From: Nitrospirota bacterium
GTDB lineage: Bacteria; Nitrospirota; UBA9217
Length of the DNA stretch: 53,207 nucleotides
Direction of reading: 5' to 3'
Assembly: GCA_035516965.1 (NCBI GenBank)
Contig: DATIZR010000063.1
Span: forward strand, 1 to 53,207
Each line of letters starts with the position of its first letter. The first letter of the stretch is position 1. The notes beneath the pieces are model-generated. The model saw only the letters and a program-made list of their open reading frames with translations. It had not been told where the DNA came from and made no database searches. The position numbers were made by a program, and so were the translations under genes. This document shows, piece after piece, positions 52,805-53,207 of the stretch.

Positions 52805-53207
52805 ATGAGTAGCCGTACAACTGATGCCATAAATGAACCGAGCTATGGACGCCGCGTGCTATCCTGGTCGTTCTACGACTGGGCTGATCATGCCTATATC
52901 ACGACGACGGCGACAACTTTTTTCCCGCCCTATTACCTGGCCATTGCCGCTCCCGCTTTTGTGAGACCATCGACGGGAGTCATCGATGAGGCAGCACGGG
53001 CCCTTGCACGGAATACGGCCTCCTCCGTGTTTGCCTTCACCGTTTCCTGCGCCCTCTTCATTGCGGCCATCCTTGCGCCGGTCATCGGGGCCTACGCAGA
53101 CATCACGGACCAGCGGAAGCGCATTCTTATCCGCATCACGATCGCCGGAGCCGTCCTTGCCTCTTCGATGTTTTTCCTTACCGCGGGCATGTGGATCGAA
53201 GCGCTGC
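52805..53207 (+). CDS. MFS transporter, UMF1/Atg22-like (partial, runs off the window)
   Basis: ATG 52805 opens 134 codons without a stop to the window end. After a short polar start comes LSWSFYDWADHAYITTTATT, then FFPPYYLAIAAP. The second helix and the MFS loop follow: FAFTVSCALFIAAILAPVIG with AYADITDQRKRILIR. SWxFYDWAxxAY and the ADxxxxRKR loop are the marks of the UMF1 group. The transported substrate is unknown. No clear ribosome site is seen just before the ATG (GTGAGA is the nearest). Confidence 0.82.
   Translation, partial: MSSRTTDAINEPSYGRRVLSWSFYDWADHAYITTTATTFFPPYYLAIAAPAFVRPSTGVIDEAARALARNTASSVFAFTVSCALFIAAILAPVIGAYADITDQRKRILIRITIAGAVLASSMFFLTAGMWIEAL

Noticed and set aside
52569-52820. 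83-codon minus-strand frame before the MFS gene
   Set aside because: Overlaps the MFS start and lacks any recognisable text.
1-53207. CRISPR array, rRNA, integrase or toxin-antitoxin pair
   Set aside because: Both strands were read for repeat-spacer patterns, rRNA text and typical integrase or toxin motifs; none was seen.

Overview
This window comes from a GC-rich Gram-negative (diderm) bacterium. The outer-membrane machinery supports this: lptC/lptA/lptB, an Mla-type MCE transporter and PCuAC. A sigma-54 gene next to an hprK/rapZ/ptsN/mannose-type PTS block, a CbiMQO transporter, an HPr with a regulatory Ser46 and a YacL-like PIN-TRAM protein suggest Nitrospirota or a former deltaproteobacterial lineage. 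The phylum is an inference, not a measurement. Most genes lie on the minus strand in long, tightly packed operons.

Layout. 1-6.1 kb: the 3' end of galE and a glycosyltransferase on the plus strand. Facing them is a minus-strand run: thiL, a DUF2062 protein, two more GT2 glycosyltransferases, DUF2304 and a TMTC-like membrane protein (surface polysaccharide or glycan work). 6.4-14.6 kb, minus: a zinc-ribbon protein, alr, mlaE, mlaF, a long mlaD with a probable C-terminal beta-barrel, galU and lon. 14.6-25.6 kb, minus: lptC-lptA-lptB-rpoN-hpf-ptsN-hprK-rapZ, then mannose-family PTS IIA-IIB-IIC-IID, HPr and Enzyme I. A good promoter with a hairpin at the predicted start of the transcript lies before lptC. 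25.6-29.9 kb: a GAF-PAS membrane sensor, a Co/Ni ECF transporter (CbiM, CbiQ, CbiO) and a small holin-like membrane protein. 29.9-37.1 kb: an eroded, partly AT-rich region. It holds a PCuAC copper chaperone, small unknown genes, a decayed msrAB, a beta-lactamase-fold protein without its catalytic serine, a DUF922 protein, a small exported protein with three (S/D)NG(I/V)TxF motifs and a SUMF1-type protein. 37.1-40.6 kb, plus: an aspartate-type aminotransferase, an OmpA-like protein and a GAF-GGDEF diguanylate cyclase. 41.5-50.2 kb, minus: degP, a PIN-TRAM protein, yebC, ruvC-ruvA-ruvB, queH, a SpoIID-domain protein and a TPR protein. 50.3-53.2 kb: bioA with a near-consensus promoter, a DUF4124 protein, and the start of a UMF1-type MFS transporter that runs off the end.

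The least ordinary items are these: (i) a small inverted-repeat element carrying the 3' part of a GxxExxY gene, lying between ruvA and ruvB and in frame with ruvB; (ii) the MCE protein that looks like a one-piece trans-envelope lipid bridge; (iii) the msrAB pseudogene, readable in three frames with a TAG just before its catalytic-Cys codon; (iv) the probable pseudo-beta-lactamase; (v) one gene string that joins LPS export, sigma-54, ribosome hibernation and a complete mannose-type PTS with HPr kinase; (vi) the NGITxF-motif exported protein in a low-GC patch.
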